From positions 1 through 14,113 of the forward strand of contig JAVVPE010000038.1 of NCBI GenBank assembly GCA_036655915.1: 14,113 bases of DNA, written 5' to 3'. Each line of letters begins with the position of its first letter. Position 1 is the first letter of the stretch. Positions 7,458 through 13,985 of this stretch are shown here, piece after piece. The notes beneath the pieces were generated by a model. It was not told where the DNA came from. It made no database searches and saw only the letters and a list, made by a program, of their open reading frames with translations. The position numbers were made by a program, and so were the translations under genes. This stretch comes from JAVWGW01 sp036655915. Its GTDB lineage: Bacteria; Actinomycetota; Coriobacteriia; Coriobacteriales; Eggerthellaceae.

Positions 7458-8612
7458 TTACTTCGTGTAGCTGTTGCCCAGAAGTTCTTTTGCTTGGTCA
7501 TCGCTTATGTCGCTGTGATAAAACGTGGAATAGAATTCCTTGGTCACATCCACCATGTCCACTGCGTAAGCCTGCGGGTAGAGCATGTTGGCAACCCACT
7601 GGATGCCCAAGAAGCGGTTCACTGAAGGCGGGCGATCACACCACGCAAACGGCACGTTAGGCATGGTGTACACGCGTCCGGCTTCCACGGCTTTAATACT
7701 TGACCAGTTGGGATCGCTACGGATCAGTTCATCGCCTCCGCCGCGTACCACATCGTCCCATGCGATGATAACTTCAGGGTTCCAGGCCAAAACCTGTTCT
7801 AAGGAAACGGGCGACATACCTTTGCCTTTGCCCACTTCAACGCCGGCAGCGACGTTTTTTGCTCCAGCAAGCTTGTAGGAAAGGGCATGGGGCGAAGCCT
7901 CGGGTTCGGTTTGCAGGCCTTCGGGACCTTCGGCGTAATAGAGTGAAACACGCTTATCGGCCGGCACGGTTGCTACGGCGGCTTCCACCTTGCTTAAGGC
8001 ATTTTCGCAGTAGGCGGCCAGCTTGGCAGCTTCGTCTTCCTTACCCAAAAGCGTGCCGAGCGTTTTGTAGGTGTCGGAGGTTTTCGTTAGGCTGCCATCC
8101 AGAACAACAACGGGAATGCCGGTTTGTTTTTGCAGGTCATCGGCCTGCGAACTATCAGATTCCGAGGGTGCTGCCATGGTCAGCGAGAATATCAGCTGAA
8201 TATCGGCGGCCATGATGGCTTCCGGGTTAAGTTCTTTGCCGCCAGAAAGCGTGCCCAAGTAGGGCAAATCCTTCGTGCCTTGCGGCAGGTATTTTAGTTC
8301 GGCAGGGGTAAATTCCATGGTGGAACCGCCCGCTAATTCGGGGGCAAGCGTGAAGCACATAATCTGCCCGGTGGCACCGGTGTAATAAATCTTTTTCAAG
8401 GCGTCAATGCCAGGGATGCTTACGCTGCGCCCGGCATCGTCGGTGATACTGCGGTCGGCCATTTTATCTTCGCTTTGCGCTGCTTTAGGCTGGTCTTTTG
8501 TTTCCTCACTTTTCGGTGCAGACGAGCAGGCAACCAGGCCTAGCCCCACAACAGCAGCCAGGAAAAGCACCAAAAACCCCCTGGTGATGCGCAACCGTTT
8601 TAATTCCCTCAT
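7458..8612 (-). CDS. Metal-chelate ABC transporter solute-binding lipoprotein (FecB/BtuF-like)
   Basis: This 384-residue periplasmic-binding-type protein captures substrate outside the membrane and hands it to the permease encoded divergently. The N-terminus has basic residues, a hydrophobic stretch (13-26) and a lipobox GLVAC, giving lipid-modified Cys29. A charged, low-complexity linker (30-52) precedes the domain. ITDDAGRSVSIPG (56-68) is the typical entry strand of class III (helical backbone) binding proteins. LNPEAIMAADIQLIF (128-142) and LAWNPEVIIAWDD (275-287) are the two lobe motifs, and the C-lobe carries WCDRPPSVNRFLGIQW (324-339). I associate that DRPPSxNR-type motif with chelate/oxyanion importers next to FmdE or DUF364 genes, but this is memory and not a search. 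Ligand is unknown: molybdate/tungstate, iron chelate and cobalamin are possible. Divergent from the permease gene by 114 bp; GGGAG precedes the ATG. Confidence 0.9.
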   Translation of the reverse strand: MRELKRLRITRGFLVLFLAAVVGLGLVACSSAPKSEETKDQPKAAQSEDKMADRSITDDAGRSVSIPGIDALKKIYYTGATGQIMCFTLAPELAGGSTMEFTPAELKYLPQGTKDLPYLGTLSGGKELNPEAIMAADIQLIFSLTMAAPSESDSSQADDLQKQTGIPVVVLDGSLTKTSDTYKTLGTLLGKEDEAAKLAAYCENALSKVEAAVATVPADKRVSLYYAEGPEGLQTEPEASPHALSYKLAGAKNVAAGVEVGKGKGMSPVSLEQVLAWNPEVIIAWDDVVRGGGDELIRSDPNWSSIKAVEAGRVYTMPNVPFAWCDRPPSVNRFLGIQWVANMLYPQAYAVDMVDVTKEFYSTFYHSDISDDQAKELLGNSYTK

Positions 8613-8640
8613 ACGTGCTCCCTTCCTTATCGTATACCTT

Positions 8641-8670
8641 GATTATCCTTGTAAAACATTATTCCAATAA
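8641..8670 (-). promoter_or_regulatory. Candidate promoter for the solute-binding protein gene
   Basis: On the - strand GATAAT (8647-8642) is a good -10, with TTATTG (8670-8665) 17 bases upstream as a poor -35. Transcription would start about 23 nt before the ATG. The same GATAATC heptamer is found upstream of the DUF364 gene (12285-12279, - strand). Poor -35 elements are common at activated or metal-repressed promoters. Confidence 0.35.
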
Positions 8671-8690
8671 AAGAACAATACGGTTATAAT
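8662..8690 (+). promoter_or_regulatory. Candidate promoter for permease-ATPase-FmdE genes
   Basis: TTCCAA (8662-8667) and a perfect TATAAT (8685-8690) are separated by 17 bases, giving a start near 8697 and a leader of about 30 nt. It overlaps the - strand promoter region, so one regulator bound here could control both directions. Two related direct repeats, ATTATCC (8642-8648) and ATTATTCC (8658-8665), lie across this region. Confidence 0.55.
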
Positions 8691-8726
8691 AGCCTTAAGT
8701 GTCAGGGAGGACAAGGGCGGATACAC

Positions 8727-9806
8727 GTGCAAACTACAAACAACGAAGAAATACGGGATGCATTGCAGGCGTCTGACGAGCGCGTTGAACAGGCGCTTAC
8801 CAAAAAAGTACCCCTCTGGCTGAAGCTGACCATCGGACTTTCGCTTGTGGGCATCGTGTTGATTTCCTTCATGTTGGGGCGCTATCCTATTTCCCCCATC
8901 GAACTGGTTCAAACCATCGGCGCCACGATTTTTGACCCTGCGGCGGTGGACAGGCAAATGCAAACAGCACTGTTTAATATTCGCCTGCCGCGCATCTTGG
9001 TGGTTGTGTTGGTGGGTGCCGCGCTTGCTATGTCGGGTGCGGCGTTTCAGGGTATGTTCAAAAATCCGCTGGTGTCGCCCGATTTGCTGGGCGCTTCGGC
9101 GGGCGCGAGCTTCGGTGCCTGCCTGGCCTTGCTGTTGGATATGCCCAACACGATGGTGCAGTTGTTTGCATTTTGTGGCGCGCTGGCGGCGGTGTTTGGC
9201 GCGGTGTGGATGAACAAGCTGGTCAACAAATACGATGCCATCTTGGGGCTGGTGTTGGGTGGCATGCTTGTTTCGACGCTGTTTCAATCGTGCACTTCAT
9301 TGGTGAAGTTCATGGCCGATGCCAACGATAAACTGCCCGCCATCACATTTTGGTTGATGGGCAGTTTTTCGCGCATTGATCAGGCTGATTTTTTCATGAT
9401 AGTCGGACCGATGTTAGCCGGTTTCGGCCTGCTTTTGCTTGAGCGCTGGAAGCTCAACGTGCTTTCGTTTGGCGAAGAAGAAGCTAAAAGCCTCGGCATC
9501 AACACGGCGCGCGTGCGCATCATCGTCATATTTGCCGCCACACTTATCGTGGCGTGTTCTGTGGCAGTTGCGGGGGTGATCGGCTGGGTTGGCCTGGTGA
9601 TACCGCATCTGGCGCGTGCGATTGTCGGCCCGAACTACAAGGTGCTCTTGCCCACGTCCATGGTGATTGGTGCAGGGTATTTGTTGCTGGTAGACAACGT
9701 GGCGCGGCTTATGGCGTCCACCGAAATTCCCATTGGCATCTTAACCGCCATATTAGGCGTGCCCTTCTTCATCTTCATATTCCGCCACAACATGAAGGGG
9801 TGGTGA
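8727..9806 (+). CDS. FecCD-family ABC transporter permease (metal chelate)
   Basis: This 359-residue membrane protein is the translocation channel of a type II importer and probably works as a homodimer. The first 29 residues are a hydrophilic cytosolic tail. About nine to ten hydrophobic segments follow, starting near 33-50. Family blocks are RLPRILVVVLVGAALAMSG (87-105), FKNPLVSPDLLGASAGASFG (111-130), FGEEEAKSLGI (248-258, the ATPase-coupling loop), GVIGWVGLVIPHLAR (283-297) and TEIPIGILTAILGVPFF (332-348). These match BtuC/FhuB/FecCD/MolB proteins, whose substrates include iron-siderophores, heme, B12 and molybdate/tungstate. Sequence alone does not tell them apart. The start is GTG at 8727 with AAGGGCGG six bases upstream; no better in-frame start is apparent. 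The ATPase gene follows 4 nt after the stop. Confidence 0.93.
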   Translation: MQTTNNEEIRDALQASDERVEQALTKKVPLWLKLTIGLSLVGIVLISFMLGRYPISPIELVQTIGATIFDPAAVDRQMQTALFNIRLPRILVVVLVGAALAMSGAAFQGMFKNPLVSPDLLGASAGASFGACLALLLDMPNTMVQLFAFCGALAAVFGAVWMNKLVNKYDAILGLVLGGMLVSTLFQSCTSLVKFMADANDKLPAITFWLMGSFSRIDQADFFMIVGPMLAGFGLLLLERWKLNVLSFGEEEAKSLGINTARVRIIVIFAATLIVACSVAVAGVIGWVGLVIPHLARAIVGPNYKVLLPTSMVIGAGYLLLVDNVARLMASTEIPIGILTAILGVPFFIFIFRHNMKGW

Positions 9807-9810
9807 GCCC

Positions 9811-10584
9811 ATGCTGTGCGTGAAGGATTTGCACTGTGGCTATGGCCGAAAAGAAATCGTGCACGGTGTTTCCTTTGAGGTTGAAAAAGGCGAATTTGTG
9901 TGCGTTATCGGAAGCAACGGCTGCGGAAAAACGACACTACTTAAAAACTTGTTGGGACTGGTTAAAGCCTTTTCAGGGGAAGTGGTCATGCAGGGCAAAA
10001 ACGTGCAGACCTTAAGCGATTTGCAACGGGCGCAAATGTTTGCCTACATTCCGCAGGCGCACACTCCGCCGTTTCCGTATTCGGTGGCCGATGTGGTGTT
10101 GATGGGGCGCACTCCGTATGTGGGTCGCATGGCGCGCGTGTCGGCAGAAGATCGGCGTATTGCCTGGGAGGCCATGTGCACGCTGGGCATTGAACATTTG
10201 GCACAGCGCACCTATACGAAACTTTCGGGCGGCCAGCAGCAACTGATTTTGATCGCGCGTGCCTTAACGCAGCAGCCCGAGCTGATTATTATGGATGAGC
10301 CTACGGCCAGCCTGGATTTTGGTAACCAGCACACGGTGCTTGCTCGCATGCGTGATCTGGTGAAAACCGGGGTGAGCGTGCTGATGGTAACCCACGATCC
10401 GCACCATGCGTTTTACTGCGCTGATCGTGTGGTGGTGATGGGGCAGGGGCGCATCATCGCCGAAGGTCCGCCCGACACTATCGTGACGCAGCAGTGTTTG
10501 GAAACGATTTACCATACCCATGTTGACGTGGTGGAAGTCACTTTGGAAAACGGCGCCACGCGCAAGGTGTGCGTGCCGCTTTAA
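9811..10584 (+). CDS. ABC transporter ATPase subunit (FecE/BtuD-like)
   Basis: The 257-residue ATPase energises the adjacent FecCD-type permease from the cytosol. Walker A GSNGCGKT is at 34-41, the Q-loop at YIPQ (79-82), the signature LSGGQ at 138-142, Walker B LIIMDEP at 158-164 and the H-loop His195 in VTHDPHH. All are intact. The Q-loop region YIPQAHTPPFPYSVADVVLM (79-98) is typical of chelate-uptake ATPases. The gene starts 4 nt after the permease stop, with AAGGGG overlapping the permease's last codons, so the two are translationally linked. The C-terminal 35 residues form the usual small extension ending in VCVPL. Confidence 0.94.
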   Translation: MLCVKDLHCGYGRKEIVHGVSFEVEKGEFVCVIGSNGCGKTTLLKNLLGLVKAFSGEVVMQGKNVQTLSDLQRAQMFAYIPQAHTPPFPYSVADVVLMGRTPYVGRMARVSAEDRRIAWEAMCTLGIEHLAQRTYTKLSGGQQQLILIARALTQQPELIIMDEPTASLDFGNQHTVLARMRDLVKTGVSVLMVTHDPHHAFYCADRVVVMGQGRIIAEGPPDTIVTQQCLETIYHTHVDVVEVTLENGATRKVCVPL

Positions 10585-10593
10585 GGGCGCCGC

Positions 10594-10635
10594 CTCACCG
10601 CTTCGGTTTGATTTTCCTAAGCGTGTCCTGGTGAG
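10594..10635 (+). promoter_or_regulatory. Interrupted hairpin between the ATPase and FmdE genes
   Basis: CTCACCGCTT (10594-10603) can pair with AAGC (10619-10622) and GGTGAG (10630-10635), leaving a 7-base bulge GTGTCCT and a 15-base loop. No T-run follows, so it is not a good terminator. It could be an RNA element, a processing site that adjusts FmdE expression, or chance. The rest of this 105-bp gap shows no obvious promoter. Confidence 0.25.
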
Positions 10636-10689
10636 CGAAATGAAAAAGCCTAAGAGATTACCATAACAAGAGAAGAAAGAAGGCGTTGT

Positions 10690-11280
10690 ATGCTAGAAAG
10701 AACTTTCGAGGAAGACCTGAAGTACGCGGTGGCTTACCATGGGCATCTGTGTGTCGGACAGATTCTGGGAACACGCATTGCGCGACTTGGTCTTGAGTAT
10801 TTTGGTATTGAAAAGCCTGAAGAATATCGTGATTTGATTGCGTTTGTGGAAGCGGATCGCTGTGTGGCGGATGCGGTATGCAGTGTGGCGAAGTGTCAAC
10901 TGGGTCGTCGTCGCCTGAAATGGTATGACTACGGAAAAATGGCTGCCAGCTTCTACGATTTGCAAACCAAGCGAGCGGTGCGCATCGTAACCATGAGTGA
11001 CAAGAAAGCGGGTGTCGATGATGACCCCGTTACGTTTTTTGAGGCTATTCCCGATGAGGAGCTTTTTCGTATACAAGAAGTTGAAATAGACCTTGACGAA
11101 TACGACATCCCCGGTAAACCGAAGCGCCACGTCGTTTGTGAAAGGTGCGGCGAACACGTTATGGACAATCGCGACGTTACCCTTGAGGGTAAAACGCTCT
11201 GTCAGGCTTGTGCTGGGTATCCTACGTATTACAGGGTCGTTAAAACCCTCCCTGGGGGAGCTTGGTGTTCGGGTGCGTAA
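10690..11280 (+). CDS. FmdE family protein with C-terminal zinc ribbon
   Basis: This 196-residue protein belongs to the FmdE family (Pfam FmdE, named from the molybdenum formylmethanofuran dehydrogenase operon), whose biochemical role is unsettled. Residues 16-23 read YHGHLCVG, the signature with His17, His19 and Cys21. A central block has Cys58, Cys64 and Cys69 followed by WYDYGKMAASFYD (78-90). Residues 150-174 are a CERC-x17-CQAC zinc ribbon, with Cys150, Cys153, Cys171 and Cys174. The combination of a His/Cys pocket and a ribbon suggests metal or metal-cofactor binding. It is the third gene of the permease operon, 105 nt after the ATPase gene. AAGAAGG precedes the ATG. Homologues often lie near metal ABC transporters or molybdoenzymes, which fits this context. 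It is too short to be a formylmethanofuran dehydrogenase catalytic subunit. Confidence 0.86.
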   Translation: MLERTFEEDLKYAVAYHGHLCVGQILGTRIARLGLEYFGIEKPEEYRDLIAFVEADRCVADAVCSVAKCQLGRRRLKWYDYGKMAASFYDLQTKRAVRIVTMSDKKAGVDDDPVTFFEAIPDEELFRIQEVEIDLDEYDIPGKPKRHVVCERCGEHVMDNRDVTLEGKTLCQACAGYPTYYRVVKTLPGGAWCSGA

Positions 11281-11281
11281 G

Positions 11282-11316
11282 CACGCTTCTTGTGAGGTGA
11301 ATAAGGCGTGTTTTGT
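11282..11316 (+). terminator. Candidate intrinsic terminator after the FmdE gene
   Basis: CACGC (11282-11286) followed by TT pairs with AA-G-GCGTG (11303-11310, one bulged base), and TTTTGT follows directly. The stem is short but the T-run is well placed just after the FmdE stop. Confidence 0.45.
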
Positions 11317-11347
11317 AACCCAGGGAATATATGCAGAAGGTACGCGC

Positions 11348-11394
11348 CAGGGTGCGCTTTCGGGGATACCCCTTGAACGCACCCTGTGATTTTG
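11348..11394 (+). terminator. Long two-tier hairpin between convergent FmdE and DUF364 genes
   Basis: CAGGGTGCG (11348-11356) pairs perfectly with CGCACCCTG (11378-11386). Inside it GGGG (11362-11365) pairs with CCCC (11369-11372). TGATTTTG follows, which gives a weak U-tract for + strand transcripts. It likely ends read-through towards the oppositely oriented DUF364 gene. No T-run is present on the - strand side. Confidence 0.55.
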
Positions 11395-11408
11395 AGCGGT
11401 TAATTCTT

Positions 11409-12254
11409 TTAGCGCTTGGTGATAGACATCATTTGAAGAGCTTCGCCGAACAGTTGGCCAGCACCCAGCTTCACAGCAACTTTTGTTTTTTCGGGGTCGG
11501 CTACCACGCTGCCGGCCAGCATTTCAACACCCCAATCAAACAGGAAAGAAGATGGCACCACGCTGGGGCCAACCATGATGGTAGTGGCATTTTTTGCCAG
11601 GTCAAGCAGGCGCGGAGCGGTTTTGTTGATGATGGTCACGCCGGTCATAAACACGAAATCTTGGCTGGGCACCAGGTATTCGCACGCTGGATCAGGGGTG
11701 TCAAGTGTGCCTGTGCACTTGCGTTCTAGCACCGTAAGGTCAGCGATTTCAGCTATGCGTTCCACGTGCGGGAAATGGCCCACAATGGTGACGCGCTTGC
11801 CCGCCAAACGGGGGCGGTAGAGTTCGAAGGCATCGATTTTACGGATGCTGCCATCAGGCATTTCAACGGGTGCATCGTAGGTGGCGCCCAAGGGATCAAC
11901 CTGGGCGGGTTGCGAATACCAGGCGTTAAGCGCGGCCACACCCAAGGAGGCTTCGGGGAAGTTCCACGATTTGGCCAGGTTGGCCACTTCGCGCAGCGGC
12001 AGATCGCGCAAGTCGTGCGTAAAGCTGCGCTTGGCTCCACCCGCCGTGGCAAACGAAACGCCCATGCCGCATTCGGCTTCAACATAACACCAGTGGCTGC
12101 CCAAGCAGCAATCGCTGACCAGAATATCTTCGGGGATGCCCCCTATTAAATGGTTGTAAAACTTCCACGGCGTGCTGTGGTCAAACGTGTTCGGAAAATC
12201 GATGGCTCCGCTGCGCGCGCCAGCGTGGCAACAGTCTTTTTCGGCACAACCCAT
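11409..12254 (-). CDS. DUF4213/DUF364 protein, putative heavy-metal chelation
   Basis: From ATG 12254 this is a 281-residue protein of the DUF4213 plus DUF364 type. The known structure from Desulfitobacterium pairs an enolase-N-like domain with a Rossmann-like domain and was suggested to act in chelator or pterin-like chemistry. The N-domain shows WCYVEAECGMGVSFAT (55-70) and LREVANLAKSWNFPEASLG (87-105), then AALNA. The C-domain shows KRVTIVGHFPHVERI (153-167), VLERKC, FVFMTGVTIINKTAPRLL (200-217), VGPSVVPSSFLFDWGV (228-243) and LGAGQLFGEAL. The first 62 residues hold seven cysteines (3, 8, 9, 49, 50, 56, 62), which could bind metal. Upstream in-frame starts to 12320 lack a Shine-Dalgarno sequence, whereas AAGGGGAAG lies six bases before ATG 12254. 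The gene is divergent from the NTPase gene and convergent with FmdE. Confidence 0.88.
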   Translation of the reverse strand: MGCAEKDCCHAGARSGAIDFPNTFDHSTPWKFYNHLIGGIPEDILVSDCCLGSHWCYVEAECGMGVSFATAGGAKRSFTHDLRDLPLREVANLAKSWNFPEASLGVAALNAWYSQPAQVDPLGATYDAPVEMPDGSIRKIDAFELYRPRLAGKRVTIVGHFPHVERIAEIADLTVLERKCTGTLDTPDPACEYLVPSQDFVFMTGVTIINKTAPRLLDLAKNATTIMVGPSVVPSSFLFDWGVEMLAGSVVADPEKTKVAVKLGAGQLFGEALQMMSITKR

Positions 12255-12278
12255 AAAAATCTTCCCCTTTCGCTGCAT

Positions 12279-12301
12279 GATTATCTTCGATACAGTATAG
12301 T
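12279..12301. promoter_or_regulatory. Divergent promoter region between DUF364 and NTPase genes, with overlapping -10 elements
   Basis: On + there is TATAGT (12296-12301), with only CTGCAT (12273-12278) 17 bases upstream as a weak -35. On - there are two possible -10 boxes: TATACT (12299-12294) and GATAAT (12285-12280). A near-palindrome ATACAGTAT (12290-12298) sits in the middle. The whole gap is 93 bp, so opposing polymerases would compete here. Which -10 serves the - strand cannot be settled by eye. Confidence 0.4.
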
Positions 12302-12347
12302 GCAAAGTAAGAATAAGCAAAGGGTGCGAAGGGAAAGGGGTAGGGCG

Positions 12348-13019
12348 ATGCTGTTTATTTTAACGGGTGCTGTGCAGATAGGTAAAACGCGCTGGCTTCA
12401 GGCCTTGGTGCGCGATTTAGCCGCGGTGGGTGTGACCAGCTACGGCGTTGTAGCTCCGGGCGTGTGGCGCTTGCCGCCTTCAGGTGTCGCGGCGGATACC
12501 TCCCCTGAAAAGCTGGGCATCGACAACGTGCTTTTGCCGCAGGGTGAGCGCCTGCACTTTGCGCGCAGGCACGATTTGGCCAAGCAGGAAGGCCGCTTTA
12601 ACGATGCGAGCCAAAGTGCGCGTGCCGGGTTGAAGTGGGAAATAGACGATGCAGCCATCGCGGCGGTCAATGCGCATTTTGCCGCTCTTGGCACAGCGGC
12701 GTCTCGTGATGAGGAGGGGCTACACGCGGGTTCGCCGCAGGCGTGCGCAGCCCAAACTGGTGCAACCCTTCTGCAGCCAGGCCTTTTGGTGGTCGATGAA
12801 CTGGGACGTCTGGAGATTTTGCGCGATCAGGGTCTTACGCAAGCCGTGGCGCTTTTGGATAGGGGGCCCACGCCGCTTGCACCTCACGCGCTGATTATTG
12901 TGCGCGATTGGCTGTTTGAAGATGCGCACGCGCGTTTTTCGGTTTGTTGGCCCGAAATTCGTCGTATTGCACCCAGCGATGACGCGCGCAAAGAAGTTTT
13001 CGCCCTCTTTCAGCACTAA
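12348..13019 (+). CDS. P-loop nucleoside-triphosphatase (THEP1 / DUF2478-like)
   Basis: From ATG 12348 the protein has 223 residues. It starts directly with a P-loop strand, MLFILTGAVQIGKTRW; Walker A GAVQIGKT is at 7-14. Walker B is LLVVDELGRLEI (146-157), the form VVDE(I/L)GxLE(L/I) seen in THEP1-type nucleoside-triphosphatases and in the DUF2478 proteins found near molybdate transporters. SYGVVAPGVW (31-40) fits the THEP1 strand after helix 1. The substrate nucleotide and role are unknown; a link to metal-cofactor handling is inferred from neighbours. Residues 112-143 look like a variable loop (Ala/Gly/Gln-rich). The open frame continues upstream to 12150, but there it runs through the DUF364 coding strand; AAAGGGG before 12348 and the P-loop position decide the start. 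It converges on the methyltransferase with a 30-bp gap and no terminator. Confidence 0.75.
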   Translation: MLFILTGAVQIGKTRWLQALVRDLAAVGVTSYGVVAPGVWRLPPSGVAADTSPEKLGIDNVLLPQGERLHFARRHDLAKQEGRFNDASQSARAGLKWEIDDAAIAAVNAHFAALGTAASRDEEGLHAGSPQACAAQTGATLLQPGLLVVDELGRLEILRDQGLTQAVALLDRGPTPLAPHALIIVRDWLFEDAHARFSVCWPEIRRIAPSDDARKEVFALFQH

Positions 13020-13049
13020 GCATTGCCCGCGCCACCGCATCCAGCGTAG

Positions 13050-13985
13050 TTATTTGTTCCAGGCGATGTGTGCCCAGGTGACCATGCGGGGGGCATCAAG
13101 GCGATAGGCTCCTTGGGCAAGGCCCTTCTTGTCGGCGCACCCTGCCGTGGGGTTTTCGACGCTGTGGTTTTCAATCCAGGTGCGCAGTGCCTCAAGCTTT
13201 TCGGGCAGTGCTTCGCCTAAATCAGCGCGATAATCCAACACCATGGGTGCAAACTTTTCGTAGGCTGCTTCCAAAGAATCAAAGGTGTCGATGCGCTCGC
13301 TTTGAATGTAGCGCACTTCGGGTAGAATGTTGTTGCGTACTAAAATGTTTATGGCATACAGATAATCGCAGGTGGTAATAGGCTCTATGCCCAGATCGCG
13401 CAAAATGTTAGCATCGTGGCGTGGCGAGGTTCCCGTGGTGATGGTAACGCACACGCGCCGCCGTGCAATACTGTTCAAGCGCAGCAGTGCCGCCTGCAAA
13501 TCCTTGACCGCGATGCTGCGCGAAGCCACGCACACATCCACCATCCCCTCGCGCACGCCCTGGGCAGCCCAATCATCTTCCCAGCTCATTTTCTTGGGGA
13601 AGATGCTGGTCACACCGGCCGCCGCCATGAGCTCCTGCATGCCGTCAAGCATGCCTTGCGAAAAATCAGCCGCGACAACCTTGTGCCCGTCGGCGGCCAG
13701 CGGAATCGCTAACGAACCCGTACCACAACCCATATCAAACACGGTTTCTCCCGGCTCAATTTGGGCAAAGCGCAAGAAATCTTCCACGTAGGCATTGGGG
13801 AAATCCTTTGTGGTGAAGTGGACAGACCGCTTATCCCAATACTGTTCGTCGTCGGATTTACGCAGCAGCGTTTGGAGTGTTTGCCATTCGGCGTTCCAAT
13901 CCTTCGACAAAAGCAGGGAAGCGTGCAAGAGATTTTCGCGCGCGGGCACGGGGTTTACTTCTTCGACGGGCATAGTGTCGTTCAT
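13050..13985 (-). CDS. Class I SAM-dependent methyltransferase
   Basis: From ATG 13985 the product has 311 residues. Motif I is TVFDMGCGTGSLAIPLA (81-97) and the acidic end of strand 2 is Asp107 in VVAADFSQGML. MVDVCVASRSIAV (148-160) is the motif IV region. These define a Rossmann-fold class I methyltransferase; nothing identifies the substrate. The N-terminal 60 residues form a helical cap rich in Leu, Asn and Trp (KDWNAEWQTLQTLLRKS). The form WDKRSVHF before motif I is one I associate with anaerobe methyltransferases encoded near metal or corrinoid genes, a weak recollection. A longer frame starting with GTG at 14045 has no ribosome binding site; AAAGG precedes ATG 13985. Clustered with transporter, DUF364 and NTPase genes, it could modify a metallophore or cofactor, but an unrelated substrate is equally possible. 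Confidence 0.85.
   Translation of the reverse strand: MNDTMPVEEVNPVPARENLLHASLLLSKDWNAEWQTLQTLLRKSDDEQYWDKRSVHFTTKDFPNAYVEDFLRFAQIEPGETVFDMGCGTGSLAIPLAADGHKVVAADFSQGMLDGMQELMAAAGVTSIFPKKMSWEDDWAAQGVREGMVDVCVASRSIAVKDLQAALLRLNSIARRRVCVTITTGTSPRHDANILRDLGIEPITTCDYLYAINILVRNNILPEVRYIQSERIDTFDSLEAAYEKFAPMVLDYRADLGEALPEKLEALRTWIENHSVENPTAGCADKKGLAQGAYRLDAPRMVTWAHIAWNK

Noticed and set aside
8681..8696. Possible ModE (molybdate regulator) half-site around CGGTTATAAT
   Set aside because: Only one half resembles the consensus, no second arm at proper spacing is seen, and the bases are explained as the -10 box.
8613..8726. Cobalamin, Moco or Mg riboswitch upstream of the transporter
   Set aside because: The gap is only 114 bp and the predicted leaders are about 20-30 nt, too short for any of these classes.
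8643..9287. 214-codon minus-strand frame rich in His, Gln and Arg
   Set aside because: Composition is that of an antisense reading of membrane-protein codons; it overlaps the divergent promoter and the permease gene.
10690..11280. Formylmethanofuran dehydrogenase subunit as a literal function
   Set aside because: No other methanogenesis or formylmethanofuran genes are present; the family name is historical.
12150..12347. 66-codon upstream extension of the NTPase
   Set aside because: It runs antisense through the DUF364 N-terminus and the divergent promoter; the P-loop strand begins exactly at the ATG at 12348.
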